Assembly: GCF_964355755.1 (NCBI RefSeq)
Contig: NC_092671.1
Coordinates: 18,256,001 to 18,320,000, forward strand
Direction: 5' to 3'
DNA from: Antedon mediterranea
Lineage: Eukaryota; Echinodermata; Crinoidea; Comatulida; Antedonidae
Length of the DNA: 64,000 bases
Positions 1 through 12,135 of this stretch are shown here, piece after piece (the first letter of the stretch is position 1; each line of letters opens with the position of its first letter). A model generated the notes under the pieces. That model was not told the DNA's origin and did no database searches. It worked only from the letters and a program-made list of their open reading frames with translations. The translations under genes were made by a program, and so were the position numbers.

Positions 1-1889
1 GTGTTTTCTTATTATGCTTTATGACACAGGTACAATTCATCACTGTAAACATATTTAATTCATGTTATAGGATGGTATATTCATTTTCAGCGTTCATATT
101 TTAACGTATGTGCATGCTGCGTTTGCGCGGATAACCCGAATGTTTTGTTTTTACCATGCACTGTATGTTTGTCTCTATAGCCTGTGGCCTTATTTATCAT
201 GCACATAGGCTAGGAGAAACACAATTAAATATCCTATCTAAATTACAATTTAAAGGAAATCTTACTTAAAGATACTAGACCTACGTTTTTTTTACCTAAT
301 TTAAGGACAAACACATCATTTTATTTTAAAATAAATACTATATGGACCTATTGCGATATTTTGTTCTTCTTTAAACAGTTAAAATGTAAAAAATATATCG
401 ATTCTAAAAATTTTAGCGGCCCAATATAAATTGCAACATGCATCGCGCGTGGATTGATATTTTCATATTGCGATGCACCCACTTTTACCGATCGCGTGAA
501 GAATAAACAAATAACCAGGTCTTTCAATTTTAATTAACGGATTCTGCAGATTGCAAATTGAAAAAAATTAATTCAGCAACGAGAAAACGTCAGACTAGGT
601 CTATAGCTAGCGTACGATGTTCGTGCATTACCGTTCTTTATCAGCTAGGCCTACAAAACTAGGCCTAACTAAGCTTGGCCTATAAACGTTTACTACCTAC
701 GAGCTACTTAGGTATTGCGTTCTTTTTCTCTTTTTATCATAATTACCCTTAGAACGCACATTTAAGACAAGAAATGACCTGGTTTAATGTTTTCAAAGTC
801 ATATATGTGCATTATTTTTACAAAACGTCAAACATTGCAGGTCTAATGTAATATGAAATACTTCACTCTTGTAGTATGATTGTTGAATACGGACACTGTT
901 TTCATGAATCTTGGTCATAGTGATAGATGACCCAAAATCCAACCGGAGTTGAAAGGGCATGGTCAAAGGCTTTGTTCTCAAGCAACTAAACATTCCTGCA
1001 TTTTTAGAGCCTACATTTAGAGTCTTCCTAATCCATCATCTAGGGTTATCATTTTGAAGTTGCAATGTCAATGTTAAATGTCACAAAAAGCAACTATTTG
1101 ACATTTCTTTAAAATAACAAATAAAGTTTGAAAACAAAATACATAAAATCACACCGTCTATAGCAGGTGAACCAGTTTTTCAATCATTGAAGATGAATAT
1201 ACTCGTTACACCAAATTCACATCAAGTTGTTAGGCTTAGTTACATTACCACTTTTTATGTAGGAAAATTATAATCGAGGCAGATATAATTTATGCACTTT
1301 CTCTTTTTTATTGTCAGAATCTTCTTTATACTATACTATATAACTATACTATCAATAAAATCCATTGATTGACTTTAGATAACAAAAAAGTGTGTCCAAT
1401 ATCATTACATTTATACATGAATAGATCTTTATATACAGTTGATATGATTAGGCTATCTATTATACTCTCTTTGTTACAAGAGAATGACATTTGAAAGAAC
1501 ACTTTTTAATGCCTTTTTAATCACTTAATATCCACCTTGGAATAATAAAAATGATCAGAACCTATACTGTGAAAAAATTCAATAAGAATTCACTCAAGCT
1601 CAGCAATAAAAAGTAATTATGTATATTTAATTACTTAACTCAATGATCTTTGTTGTATCCACAATTGATTGGTTAATATTTGTATTCTAGGACTGAATAC
1701 TGTACAGTTATTGTATTGCTGATATCAAATTCTTGTGTATTTTCAGCAGCAAAATTAAAACAAATTTACACACAGTAAGTAATTTGGCCTATTATTTAGA
1801 ATAAGATCGAAAGTTATGCTACTGTACTTAATTAATAATTTGGTCAAATAAATATAATATAACCAATAGCAATACCGTAATTCAACAAC
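1..1889. other. No gene seen; upstream flank of gene A
   Basis: AT-rich DNA without a convincing exon. 'taggcct'-type words cluster at 600-690. Short ORFs here have no domain signal. It may hold distal promoter or first-exon sequence of gene A, because the start-codon exon of A is preceded by a splice acceptor (ends 3433), so at least one 5' UTR exon lies further upstream. Confidence 0.4.
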
Positions 1890-1985
1890 AAGGCCATATA
1901 CATGGCTACAGTCGCGTGCTCAAGTTAGTGTTTACCGACCAACCGACCGACCAACCGACCGACATAGTGAGCTGCAGAAACTGTG
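1890..1985 (+). repeat. GACC-rich dispersed repeat, copy 1
   Basis: The segment contains 'cagtcgcgtgctcaagttag', then a run of (C)CGAC/CAAC units, then 'catagtgagctg'. The same order of blocks occurs at 15714-15749 plus 17106-17165 (split by a LINE) and, without its left part, at 17602-17680. The shared order shows a dispersed repeat carrying an internal tetranucleotide satellite, rather than simple sequence alone. Confidence 0.7.
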
Positions 1986-2014
1986 GTTTAAAAGACCATC
2001 CATACGGTAGTTTA

Positions 2015-2205
2015 CAACTCATAGTTTGTCTTTTACAAACCATGATTTGTCTTAAAACCATGATTTGTCTACAAACCATTATTTGTCTTTCGATAAATAT
2101 ACGAACCATAGTTTTTCTTTTACAAACCATAGGTTGTCATTTACAAACCACAGTTGTGTCTTTTTATTATTGAAAAACCATTGCTTGTCTTTTACAAACG
2201 AATAC
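2015..2205. repeat. Degenerate minisatellite around 'acaaaccatgatttgtctt'
   Basis: About nine imperfect copies of a 17-24 bp unit alternating 'aaacca' with '(g)tttgtct' words. Overlapping short ORFs on both strands are products of this repeat and not genes. Confidence 0.7.
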
Positions 2206-2500
2206 AGTCCAATAGATAGGCCAACCGCCAACTCGTACTTAAATTTTGGCCCACTCGGACACACATTTCTGTAACCAGCAGGGTGAGGTTAAGCTATCTA
2301 AATATATTACAAATATAAATTATATTACATTGGAACGACCAGTTCGATTACATAACTGCCAATCATAATAACAAACCGATATCACAAGACAATCCTATAG
2401 ACTGAAAGAAAAATAGAATAATAATGTTAATGTCATACAAAAAAAAGCACAGTCAGCTAGACATGGTAACCGACCATTGAGGTGACCGAGGGTCGTTTGT

Positions 2501-2588
2501 GTACTTTAAATTAAATTAGGTTTTCGTGTTTTTTCGTGTAGTTTAAATTACATTAGGTTTTCGTGTTTTTTGTGTAGTTTAAAGCACA
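2501..2588. repeat. Two-copy tandem repeat, about 40 bp
   Basis: 'ttaggttttcgtgttttt' occurs twice, each preceded by a 'tttaaatta' word and followed by 'gtgtagttt' in the second copy. It lies in noncoding DNA upstream of gene A. Confidence 0.65.
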
Positions 2589-3470
2589 GGTTTTCTTTAT
2601 TTAATTTTTAGGACATAATTACACAATGCACAAGTGTTTCAAAGACTGTTAAGCATTATTGATCGTATGCTGTTGTCTATTAATTTCTGGATTTAAAATA
2701 AGTATTATTATTATTATGTTATCATTTAGAATAATATTCACAATTGTTATTGTATGCAATATTTATTCTTCTTCTTATTTCTCCATGTACAAATTTGTGT
2801 AACAATTATCTTAAAAAGTTAAATGTTAATGATAACCACAATGTTACAATATCTTTTGAATAATTAAATTTAATCCTAATAAGCTTTTCAGTGTGATCGC
2901 TTATCCGTGACGTCATTATACGCCATTTATATTATATAGTAGCAGTCTTAGAATGTGATGTGCCCATGGACATGATGAAGTCACATACCATATATGGGCA
3001 TATCACTACCACATTTAGGCACATTTTTTTATCAAACTAAAAATCAACACATCTCAAATTTCAAAGAGCGCGCACAACAGCCGCGTTTCTCGTGGAAAAT
3101 TCTCTTATCTTTTCAAATCTTACAGTTATTTTCTCAATTCTCATCGAATCTTTAAGTTTATTTTGATAACGTCATCATACCAAACAAATTAGAACATGAT
3201 GTGTGTCCCGTAATTTCACGTATGCTACACTGCATGTATATAGATATATAATTCATACACATAATAGGCAAAACTCAACACTATAAATATTTTGCAATCG
3301 TATTTTAATGTGTTTGCATCATTTATAAAATGAAATTACAGTAAAATTATGAAATTATCACCTACAATTCGCCAAAGTGACGAATCAAATTCTAGTTATG
3401 TTTATTATTCTTCACAATCATTTTCTTTTTCAGGAGCTAGCATTAACTTTTGTTGTGTAAAAAACTAATA

Positions 3471-6400
3471 ATGGTGATAATAATACCAATCATTGTTCTT
3501 CTCTTCTGTTGTACAACTCTGGCAAAAGAAGGTAAAGCATTCTAACTTGATGAATACTTGTAGAATGAAAATTGAAGATAGACTTTGTTTCATTATTTAA
3601 TGCTGACAGAATACGTAGTTAAAATATTGTCCAGTTCAGTGTGATATAGAGAATAATAAACCGTGACGAGGCGAACATGTTATAGTCTTCCGAAAATAAA
3701 ATAAGTTTGGATTTGTTGCATTTTAAACTGTTTTAATATTACGTTGCATATAATTTTTCATATCTGGCAGGAAACCTGGTTGTATGTGGAATAGACATCA
3801 CCTTGTTCGGTACGGTGATTGTGCCATCTAAAGATATGTTTAGATATTTCAAAACACTAATAACTCTATATTTTTTCTGGTGTTACACGATTGTTATTGC
3901 GCACTTTTTTTAATTGGCATAGTTCAAATTATCCAGTAAAATCCTTATTCTTTTGTAAATAATGATCATTTGGCTATAAGGAACTTTCTTTTATTTTATA
4001 TATATTTTTTTTCAACCTCAGAATGTTATTGTCGCGCTAAAAAAGTATCCAATGTATACCCACCAACTATTTTGTTCACCTTTTTGTTTTTATTTCTTGT
4101 TGAACTACCTAAACTAAATTTAAAAAAGATTTTAAAGCAAAATTTGTCCACATTCTGTGTTTTTTTACCATGTTAAGCGAAAGTCATGGTTTTTTTTATA
4201 TAGGTTGTGGTACTGGTAATCATATTTACAGGTTTGTTTATCTGCCTGAGAATCTAGACAGTTTTAGCATTACCTGTGAAGTAGATTTCCATGCCGATCC
4301 TGATCACGTGCATTACATGTTTACATCAGAGTTTACAGGAGGTGCTTTTCTATACAAAATCGATGTAAAAAGAAAATCTGAAGGTCAATATGAATTTAAG
4401 AGTAAATGTGACTCTAATACAGCTCTACAGTTTGCAAAAGTGACAGTTGTGTCAAACACTATTACGATAACGTATGAAAATGGAATTTTTTATGTTAGCC
4501 ATGCAGACGGATCTGGAGTAATAGCTCAGTCACCAATAGCAACAAACCTACCAAGATATTTTTGGTACGATGTGAATGTCAATTCGTCCGACTGCAAATT
4601 AGGTAAGGCACACCATACATTTCCCAATATTTCAAGTCCAGCCAATCTAGTGATATATATTGCAGTAATTGCAAAGAAAAATGTTCATTCCAGATAAAAC
4701 TTAATATGAATATGAAATAAACAAAAAATTGAAACACTGAAAAATATTTGTTTATTAATATTTAATTAATCTCATCTAAAAATATTTATGGGAAAAAAAC
4801 ATTATATTATAATCTTTTTTTCCCATAAATATTTCCGCTGTAGGTATTTATTTCCAAAATTGTAGTTTTACAATCGTATTTACACCTGACGAATATATTC
4901 TTGTCATTTTTGATTGGAAGATATGCGATGTGATATGCAATAGACATTCTATTAAACTCTTACTTCAGAGTTCAATATACTTATGTTACACGTGAGGCTA
5001 GGTTGTAGACTGCATGTTCGAAAATAGTGTAGTGTATCCCCGTCTATCTGCCTTGACATAGCCTCTAGTTAAATGTAGGTTATTATAAAATAAATAAATA
5101 AATAAGAACAATGTTTTTAATAATCGTGTAATGGTATAATAATAATAATAGTTTCATGATATGAAAAATGACTGTTCTAGTTCAATGTTAATGTACGGTA
5201 TACTAAATGATCTTGTCAATGTGTAGATTATTTATTTTTTACTAATACGAAAACAGAAAGAACGAACAAAACTAAAAAAAGAATAAACAAAAGAAATAGA
5301 GAATTAAAAAAGAAAAACGAAAGAACAAAATAATAAAAAAGGAACGAAACAAAATAAAGAGGGAACAAAATATTGAAGAAACAAGGAAAGAACGAAAAAA
5401 AAATGAAAGAATGAAAACAATTTAGAATTAAAAAAAAGAACGACCGAAAGAAACATGTTAATTTATTTTTCATTTAAACTATTTCCATTTTTTTTGATAT
5501 ATAAGTTTTGAATTTAAATGTGTCAATGTTAAATATTATTATGTAGATTTGGGGTCACAATGTTTATTAAACGGTTTTCCTCTTGGAGAGACGACGTGTA
5601 CATTTGTAGAAGACGAATGCATTTGGGACAAACACTATGCTAGTTGTGGAGGATGCTCGTCGTACTCAGACGCAGACTGTGCGCATTTTGTTGCATTGAA
5701 TAATGTTCCAACTACTAATTCTCCAACTACAACTACAGCTCCTACAACACCGGTATTTAAAACTAATAAAGTCACTACAGATTCTCAAACTACTGTTGCC
5801 CAAACGACTAATTCTCCAACTACAACTGCGGCTCCTACAGTACCTACAACTAATGAAGCAACTACGTTTATCATTGGACCTTCAGAGGAACCTAGTACTA
5901 TACTGCAGTTCACATCAAGCGAGGGTCCTAATCTGATGAACACAGAAGTAACAGTAGTGCACAGCACGGTTGATACTCAGACAGGAAATCTAGCAGGTAA
6001 GTAAGGTGAGTCCCGTGTTCTCTGAACGTAGGGGAATGAGCTGTTAGGAGCTCATTGTACTAAGCCTCGGCATTATGTGGTAGGGTGGCCAGGTCCTTTC
6101 CACGCCGCCTTTTTTCTCCCTAGTATTTTCAACCAGGTACTCAAACACATACACTAAACACATACACTTAGTAAACAAAACAGTTTTTTCGTTATAGATC
6201 GAAACATAAGTTAAATCAAATTAAAAATTAAATAATGGAATAAAATGGAATAATTTAAAAAAAAATTAATCATTAAACTTAAAATTATCAATTGTGATTA
6301 TTTTACGTGTGCTCACAGATGCATAGCCTTACACACCTTGCTACTGGTAAATGTGAAAGATTAAACTGTGACTTGAAACCTAATTGGACTGAATTGCGCA

Positions 6401-8166
6401 CAGGTGTGGACACTAACTCTTTTCTCCCAAAATGGTCCTTGTTCGCCTGTCCACAACGACAGGGGCTGAATGAAACAGAACACCGGGGTAACCCCTACTC
6501 TTCCGAAAAATGAACTGGGTTATTTAAAGTATAAACGAGCCAGATATGTACGCTGGACTTCCAATTTTAAGTCCTTATCCGAGAAGACTTGTTCTATCAC
6601 CAGAACAATGCTCGAGGAGTGACTGCAACCTCTGCTGATTGTATAGCTATGGCTTGCGGCGCCCCTCTCATAACCAATTGGTCACTGGACATGTTAAGCA
6701 ACACTGATCTGATTGCAGCCTTATTTGGCAATGTGTAGATAGTAAGTCACTTGGTAAATTTACGTTAATCTTCTCGTTTATAAACCCCTTAGTTTCATTA
6801 CGAAATGCTGTGTACAGAATGATGATGGTTGAAGTTAATCTTTTTAAATATGTATTGTTTTTTCTTTCTATTTTTACACATTTTCTAGAAACTACTACAA
6901 CTCTAAGCACAGATATTACTACTACTACTGCTGCTGCTCTTACTACCACTGCTACTACTACAGCAACAACAATAACAACTGATATAACAACACCAAGTGT
7001 TACTACCGTTACTGAGAGACAAACTACTATTCACACCACAACCCATGCTACTGTTAACAGTAAGTGTACTTTTTATTTGTATCAAACTTAACCCTTTGAA
7101 GACGTGGCCCGTATCCCATACGGGGTAATTTACTGTCCTAGGACGCGAGGCCCGTATATGTACGGGTTGACTTTTTGGTCACTGAATTGCATTTTTTGAG
7201 CATTTGACCTTTGACCTAGGTAAACAAAAACAAATGCTATTTTTTGAAAGGCCAAAACATTTCACATTATAAAATATAAATATAAATTGCAGAAAATTAC
7301 AGTAAGAAAAATATGTTTAATATTTTTCCTAAAACTATTAAAATACCTTATTTAGCCTCAGTTTAAGTTCTTAGTTTTGAATTGTACTACAATTCAGCGT
7401 TTTATGCTGCGATGTGTTTTTTTATATGATTGGATAAAGATACCGAATATATCAAAATTCCTATAAATAAACAAACGGTATGTAGTTCAACCGACTGAAG
7501 AAACATTTTAAAACAACTGATAGTATATTTTAAATAAAATTGGTTTTATTTTGTTAAAATGCCAAACTCAACATCCACCTCTTCTGTTGGCAGGAATTGT
7601 TACTACTGAAAAGGTCACTACCACGCAACCTGCCACGACTGAGGATCCCGTTGGAGGTACAGTTATTATTTATTTGTACAAAACTTTCTAATATCTATGT
7701 TTTAATTAGAAAAGAACAATGATTAAGTAGACGTACCTTTCAAGTTTCGATTGTGTCAACCGCCTCCTTTTTGGGTGAAGCCTGGAATAACCCTAAAAAA
7801 ATAACAAAAATAATACATGTAATTTTGTATATGTTACTTTGGATTTCTTTTCTGATAGTGCAGTATATTGGCCTTATGTTTATACATTCTTACTTGTTTT
7901 AAATGTAAATAAGGTGAATAAAACTGTATTTGGTTACATTGCCGTGTGTGGGTGTATATGAAACGGATAATCTTCTTTATTTTGTAGACCTTATTTGGAG
8001 TAGCAATTTCATCCTACTGACGGTTACCACTGCGATTGCGGTTAGCACCCTTTTAATTGGCTGTATTTGTATCGCACAAAGTATGATTAAAATGCCTAGA
8101 AAATTTCGGCGAGTTTTGCCTGCACCAGAAATTGAGGCACAAAAGAAATGTGAAACCACAATGTGA
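3471..8166 (+). CDS. Gene A: mucin-like single-pass membrane protein with an unrecognised ectodomain
   Basis: Six coding exons join in frame: 3471-3531, 4204-4602, 5547-5996, 6889-7059, 7594-7656 and 7988-8166 (1323 nt, about 440 aa). All five introns are GT-AG and phase 1. The product has a signal peptide (MVIIIPIIVLLFCCTTLA), a ~133-residue domain bounded by Cys (GCG...SDC), a six-Cys module, then Thr-rich stalk from exons 3-5, a transmembrane helix (NFILLTVTTAIAVSTLLIGC) and a basic tail MPRKFRRV...TTM. A splice acceptor at 3431-3433 precedes the start-codon exon, implying an upstream 5' UTR exon. The start is the first ATG after that acceptor and leads directly into the signal peptide. 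AATAAA lies at 8242. The paralogue is gene B. Known: Thr/Pro-rich stalks of this kind are usually O-glycosylated. Inferred: a type I surface protein. Ligand and function are unknown. Confidence 0.85.
4204..4602 (+). CDS. Gene A exon 2: unrecognised extracellular domain
   Basis: One symmetric phase 1-1 exon encodes the whole domain, so it is a shufflable module. It starts with GCG and YRF(V/I)YL.EN and contains VHYMFTSEF. The middle carries ITYENG.FY, and the end is LPRYFWY...SDC(K/R)LG. First and last Cys are shared with gene B exon 2 and probably pair; two further Cys (ITC, SKC) occur only in A. The alternating hydrophobic pattern suggests a beta-rich fold. I do not recognise the family and assign no function. 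Confidence 0.85.
5225..5460. repeat. A/G-rich (polypurine) tract in intron 2 of gene A
   Basis: The plus strand is almost entirely A with interspersed G and occasional C (gaaagaacg-like words). The minus-strand Phe/Leu-rich ORF here is a by-product of this composition. It ends about 85 bp before the acceptor of exon 3. Confidence 0.7.
5547..5996 (+). CDS. Gene A exon 3: six-Cys module plus mucin-like segment
   Basis: The exon opens with D-L-G-S-x-C-L-L, followed by Cys spaced roughly C-x11-C-x6-C-x8-C-x2-C-x7-C, then about 100 residues rich in Thr, Ser and Pro (TTNSPTTTTAPTTP). Gene B exon 3 has the same start and the same order of cysteines. The Cys module slightly recalls small PSI-like knots, but I cannot assign it. 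Only about two stalk repeat units are present, against about sixteen in gene B. Confidence 0.85.
6000..6740. other. Intron 3 of gene A with GC-richer, probably repeat-derived block
   Basis: 6000-6140 and 6310-6730 differ in composition from the surrounding AT-rich intron and contain words such as 'ccggggtaacccctactctt' that look like dispersed-repeat sequence. No terminal repeats or target duplications were found, so the element type is unassigned. Confidence 0.35.
7088..7180. mobile_element. Candidate piggyBac-type transposon end
   Basis: TTAA (7088-7091) is followed directly by CCCTTTGAAGACG and then two subterminal hairpins built on CCCGTA...TACGGG (about 7109-7125 and 7151-7167). TTAA targets with CCCTTTGA-like termini are characteristic of piggyBac elements and their MITEs. 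I found no matching opposite end within the intron, so this would be a solo or decayed end. Confidence 0.35.
7988..8166 (+). CDS. Gene A terminal exon: transmembrane helix and cytoplasmic tail
   Basis: After DLIWSS comes a ~22-residue hydrophobic helix ending ILIGCICIA-like, then a ~29-residue tail with a basic cluster (PRKFRRV), an acidic stretch (APEIEAQ) and the C-terminus TTM. Compared with gene B, tail residues are almost unchanged while the ectodomains have diverged widely. A terminal T-T-M fits the class I PDZ-ligand pattern (S/T-x-hydrophobic), which is only a motif-level inference. Confidence 0.85.
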
Positions 8167-8241
8167 AAGAGTGATGCGTCAGACACAGGGACTGTGGGTT
8201 GTGAATTAATAATTCATTGATTGGCTGATTTGGCATGGCTA

Positions 8242-8247
8242 AATAAA
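8242..8247 (+). promoter_or_regulatory. Polyadenylation signal, gene A
   Basis: AATAAA lies 76 bp after the gene A stop codon. Further AATAAA words occur near 8484, so the exact 3' end is uncertain. Confidence 0.5.
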
Positions 8248-8289
8248 GAATGAAAAATAATAATATCGTAAAGATGTGAACAAACAACT

Positions 8290-9183
8290 ATAAATTACCA
8301 CGGCGCCTGTGACAGGTTACAACTGTATTCGAAAGAGAACCTACACAAATAATGACCATATTTTAATTATCGCACTGAGGGCGTGATATAGTTGCATTGA
8401 ATTGTTTCCGTTTGATTGTTTTGTATACTGTTTGTTTTGTAATTTTAATGTATCTCTTCATTCCTGGAGACTTTTTGAAATTGAATAAATTGAATGAATA
8501 TATTTAAATATTGAAATGTAACTAAATAAAAAGGTACAAGTAACGTGCACTGTTTCTATGTAGACGATACAACGATAACAGCGGAAATAAGACGCAATTT
8601 TAACGTTTTTAATATTCACAGGCTAGGTTAGGTGTTATGGAAACACGGAAGCAATGTTTTTTTTTCAAACCAAAGTCGACATTAAGCAATGTACGAGGCA
8701 TGCATGCATGCAAATTATATAAAACAATTGTGAAGTAAATGTATAATAATATTAAATATATTGTTATTTGTCATTAGCTAGTTACAAATTAAACGAATAC
8801 TTTTTGTTATGAATGCATAATAGAGAGAAATGCGAACTCTACGATTGCAATGATTTAGGATAATAATGAGAATTTAACTCCGAGGCGCTAATTTTTGTAT
8901 ATTATGTTCTTGTTTATGTTGTAAAACTAAGAATTTCTGACGTATTTAAAACCAAAAAAATGTTATACAGTATTAAAAAATCTATGTATGGTAGATTAGA
9001 TTCTGAGAGCGGATAAATCGGTGTAGGAATTTAGACCAAGTGTGTGTGTGACACAGAGCCAGAGTTTAAAACCTAATCAGCTATGTGTGGTATATTAATG
9101 TGTTCGTTGAGATGTTTTCAAATGTGCATGACTTGCCTTATTAATACATGGGTCACGATCACGCTCGAAGAGCATGCAGCATC
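8290..9183. other. No gene seen
   Basis: AT-rich intergenic DNA between gene A and the TIR element. It contains a short 'tgcatgcatgca' palindrome near 8700. No ORF or RNA structure could be supported. Confidence 0.4.
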
Positions 9184-9485
9184 CAGGCCCGTATCCAGGG
9201 GGGGTGCGTTGGGTGCAGACGCACCCCCCCCAAGTCCCAAAAGGTCCACTATTTCCTCGGTTGGTATTTTTTCTTGTCTTGTTTAACTAAAGACAATATC
9301 ATTATATATATACAAAATTTACATTATCAATGGTATACAAACAAAAATATGCTAATATAAAATGAAAAAATACCGGTAATTAAATTACGGAATCTGAACT
9401 GACTACAAACTCGATGTAAAACATGCGCAGTCGATCATGTGACGACAAGCAATAGCTTAGCGCTTCATGTACGCGGTACGCGGTA

Positions 9486-10102
9486 TAATATACAGTAAAA
9501 ACGTTCGCGTTCACTTCATATAGCTTCAGCGCCTAGAAAACCACGATGTTCCATTGACCGTGAGAGTATGTCAGAGGGCTAATATGCACTTTTATGCATT
9601 CATTATTGCCAGCGATCTAACTTACTAATAAACATTAGCTAGGTACGCACTTGTCTGGCGGTATCCTTTTGTACGAATCGTTCAACGTTGGGTCGAGACG
9701 CGTGATATCAAGTTTCATCCAGGGACCAAAATGTGTAATGTAGTTATTTTCCAGGCGAAGTTTACCGACGGTTACCGAAGGGAACACGTGTACTTTTTGT
9801 CGGGGAATATAATATACAGTAAAAAGCGTTCGCGTTCACTTCGTAGCTAGCTTCAGCGCCTAGAAAACCGCGACGTTTCATTGACCGTGAGAGTACGTCA
9901 GAGTGATAATATGCACTTTATATGCATTCATTATTGCCAGCGATCTAACTTACTACTAAACAATAGCTAGGTACGCACTTGTCTGGCGGTATCCCTTTGT
10001 ACGAATCGTTCAACGTTGGGTCGAGACGCGTGATATCAAGTTTCATCCAGGGACCAAAATGTGTAATGTGTTATTTTCCAGGCGAAGTTTACCGACGGTT
10101 AC
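9486..10102. repeat. Tandem duplication (two ~295-bp units) inside the TIR element
   Basis: Unit 1 is about 9486-9776 and unit 2 about 9808-10102. Both contain 'ttcgcgttcacttc', 'ttgaccgtgagagta', 'gtacgcacttgtctggcggt' and 'gtttcatccagggaccaaaa' in the same order with few differences. The GC content and CpG count are higher than the flanks, supporting common origin with the surrounding element. Confidence 0.8.
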
Positions 10103-10844
10103 GTCGTGTACTGCGTCGACGTACGCTACACTACAGCAAAAACGAATTATGTTAATTGTTCGTTTGTTCACCAATTTTTTAATTTACAAGTAACCTTCTG
10201 TACCGTGGGGCACCTAAAATAAATTTTTCATCTATTACTAAACAAAAAAACATGCCATTTTCGCTTAGCCAACATTATAGCTATAGTTATTACATTTTCA
10301 ATATCCTGTATGTCATGAATTTCTCACCACTCGGAAGTCCAGATGGTACGCATGCATACACCTGGGAGGAATAAACTTTTTTCCCCGACTGAAAAAGGTC
10401 TACGCTTGCGTTTTTTAAGCCTCTAGGCCTGATGTTTCCACCAAAGTATAAAATGCAATTTTTTGAAGACCTGCAGCTCTAGTTTTAAACATTTTCTTAG
10501 CTCAGCCCCAACAATAAAGCTGGTCATATTTCGAAGAACAAGAAGTACATTTTCCGAGACCTAGCATCTCTATTTTTCAAACATTTCTTAGCTCAGTCAC
10601 AACCCATGATAGGGACTTATATATTTTTTTTCATGTTTTGAAGTATAATAAGTCCAATTTCCGGGACCTCCAACTCTATTTTTCTAAATTTTCTTTGAAC
10701 TTTTATTTTTTAAATTGAAAAATATGGATTGAAACAGTCATCGCGCATCGTTTTTTTGCACGCAGTATTTTATTTATGCATTATAAAAAATGGAAAAAAT
10801 GGCTACCCTAAATCTGATTAAAAAGACCTCAAATGACGCTAGAA

Positions 10845-11205
10845 CGCGTTGCTTCCGGGGGCTTTGCCCCCCTGGACCCCACCGGGGGCTCTTGGCGGCC
10901 CCTGGCCCTCAGCCTAGTGATGCTCGCTTCGCTCGCATAGCCCCCTCATCGGGGAATGTAGCCCCCGCGTCGGGAAGATCCTGGCGCCACCCCTGCTGAG
11001 TTGGCCTCATCATGAAAGCGTTAAGTTCTGGTGTCCATCGTTCAACTAGCCCAAGCCACAACAGACAGTCTTACATCAGTCTTTAGAACGTCAAATAACG
11101 CAAATTTTTCCAGGGCCTTCGGCCCCTGGACCCTGACCGGGGGCCCTTGGCGGCCCCCTGGCCCCCAGCCATTGTTGCTCGCTTCGCTCGCACCCCCTCA
11201 TTATA
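10845..11205. repeat. GC-rich repeated block (two diverged copies) near right end of TIR element
   Basis: 10850-10960 and 11105-11195 both contain a 'ggcc/cccctggaccc' word, 'ccgggggc', 'cttggcggcccc' and 'gctcgcttcgctcgca'. An internal 'cctggcgccacccctgctga' (10980-11000) resembles a transposon terminus and may mark a nested element. A remnant 'gcgagcgaagcgagct' recurs near 56071. Confidence 0.6.
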
Positions 11206-11224
11206 AATGCTGCATACGGGCCTG

Positions 11225-11880
11225 GCATCTTTTCATGATCAAAATGTGATTCAAAGTGTACTTTGAGCTTTCCTTCTGGATCCTGCTATCACTAAAGACT
11301 GTAGTTCTTTATCACGTGTAGTTCGACTGTTTCGTTTCTGTTTCTTAATTTATGTCATCTTATCTGTAACTTCCTTTATTGTTTTATGTAAATGTTTTGA
11401 ACTGAAATTATAAAATATATAAGAAAATCACCTGTATAATATTTCATTCAAAAAGCTTTGTTAAAAATTGACTCTATTGAATTAGACTTTTGTGAAGTAC
11501 TATAATTGTTTAAAACTGTATTATTAATCATTATTTTATGCATTTAAATGTATTATGTTACCATTAATGTTATGTTGATTGAAGAAAATTGATTTGTAGG
11601 GATTCGGAAGGGGGAGTTCTGTAAACGACAGGGAACACTTCGTTCTCATTAGTTAATGTTTTATTTTTATTGTTGTAAATTATATAGTTAACACGGTGTA
11701 ATTTTAACCACTTACAGTTGTAGTTATTTTGTAATAAAATATTGTATTTTTTATATAAATAATTGTAGTTTAGGAGAACGCAGATTCCGCAGACACAAAG
11801 AACAAGTTTATTATACTGTATACAGCTATTGTTGAACATTGCCCTTCGTAATTTTATTTCTCGTGTGCAGATGACTTTTC

Positions 11881-11922
<42 letters not shown>

Positions 11923-12040
11923 TTCATACTCATCCAACAGCGAGTAACCCGCCAATTACAGGATGGATAAACTATTTAAAATTTCACAAGACAAACATAT
12001 ACACAAGATGCTCTACATAAACAAAGACTTATTATTAAGT
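11225..12040. other. No gene seen; contains 35-bp poly-T (11886-11920)
   Basis: AT-rich intergenic DNA. The T35 tract could be the poly-A tail of a minus-strand retroposed sequence. It lies about 120 bp left of the minus-strand SINE-like block at 12045-12135 and could be its tail, though the distance is large. Confidence 0.35.
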
Positions 12041-12044
12041 CTTT

Positions 12045-12135
12045 GGGAGTGGAGTTGTAAATTGTCATGAGAAAAAACCCTGACATTGGTAGCCAAGCAT
12101 CATAACCACCAAGCCACAGCTCCACTCCATGAAGC
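12045..12135 (-). mobile_element. tRNA-derived SINE fragment
   Basis: Read on the minus strand, it begins 'gagctgtggcttggtggtta' followed by 'tgatgcttggctaccaatg', which matches a tRNA D-arm with an A box (TGGCTTGGTGG) and anticodon stem. The B box is degraded. The 84-aa minus-strand ORF across it is therefore not treated as a gene. Confidence 0.45.

Larger units (their letters stand above)
9184..11224. mobile_element. Non-autonomous TIR DNA transposon, about 2.04 kb
   Basis: The left end is CAGGCCCGTAT (9184-9194) and the right end is its exact reverse complement (11214-11224). Looser inverted similarity continues inward (a GGGGGTGCG word on both sides). The flanks carry an identical 5-bp direct repeat GCATC (9179-9183 and 11225-11229), a likely target duplication. 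No transposase ORF is visible, so it is a deletion derivative or MITE-like carrier. CAGG-type ends recall hAT elements, but those normally make 8-bp duplications, so the superfamily is open. Confidence 0.7.

Noticed and set aside
5228-5473. Minus-strand Phe/Leu-rich ORF
   Set aside because: Results from a polypurine tract in an intron of gene A.
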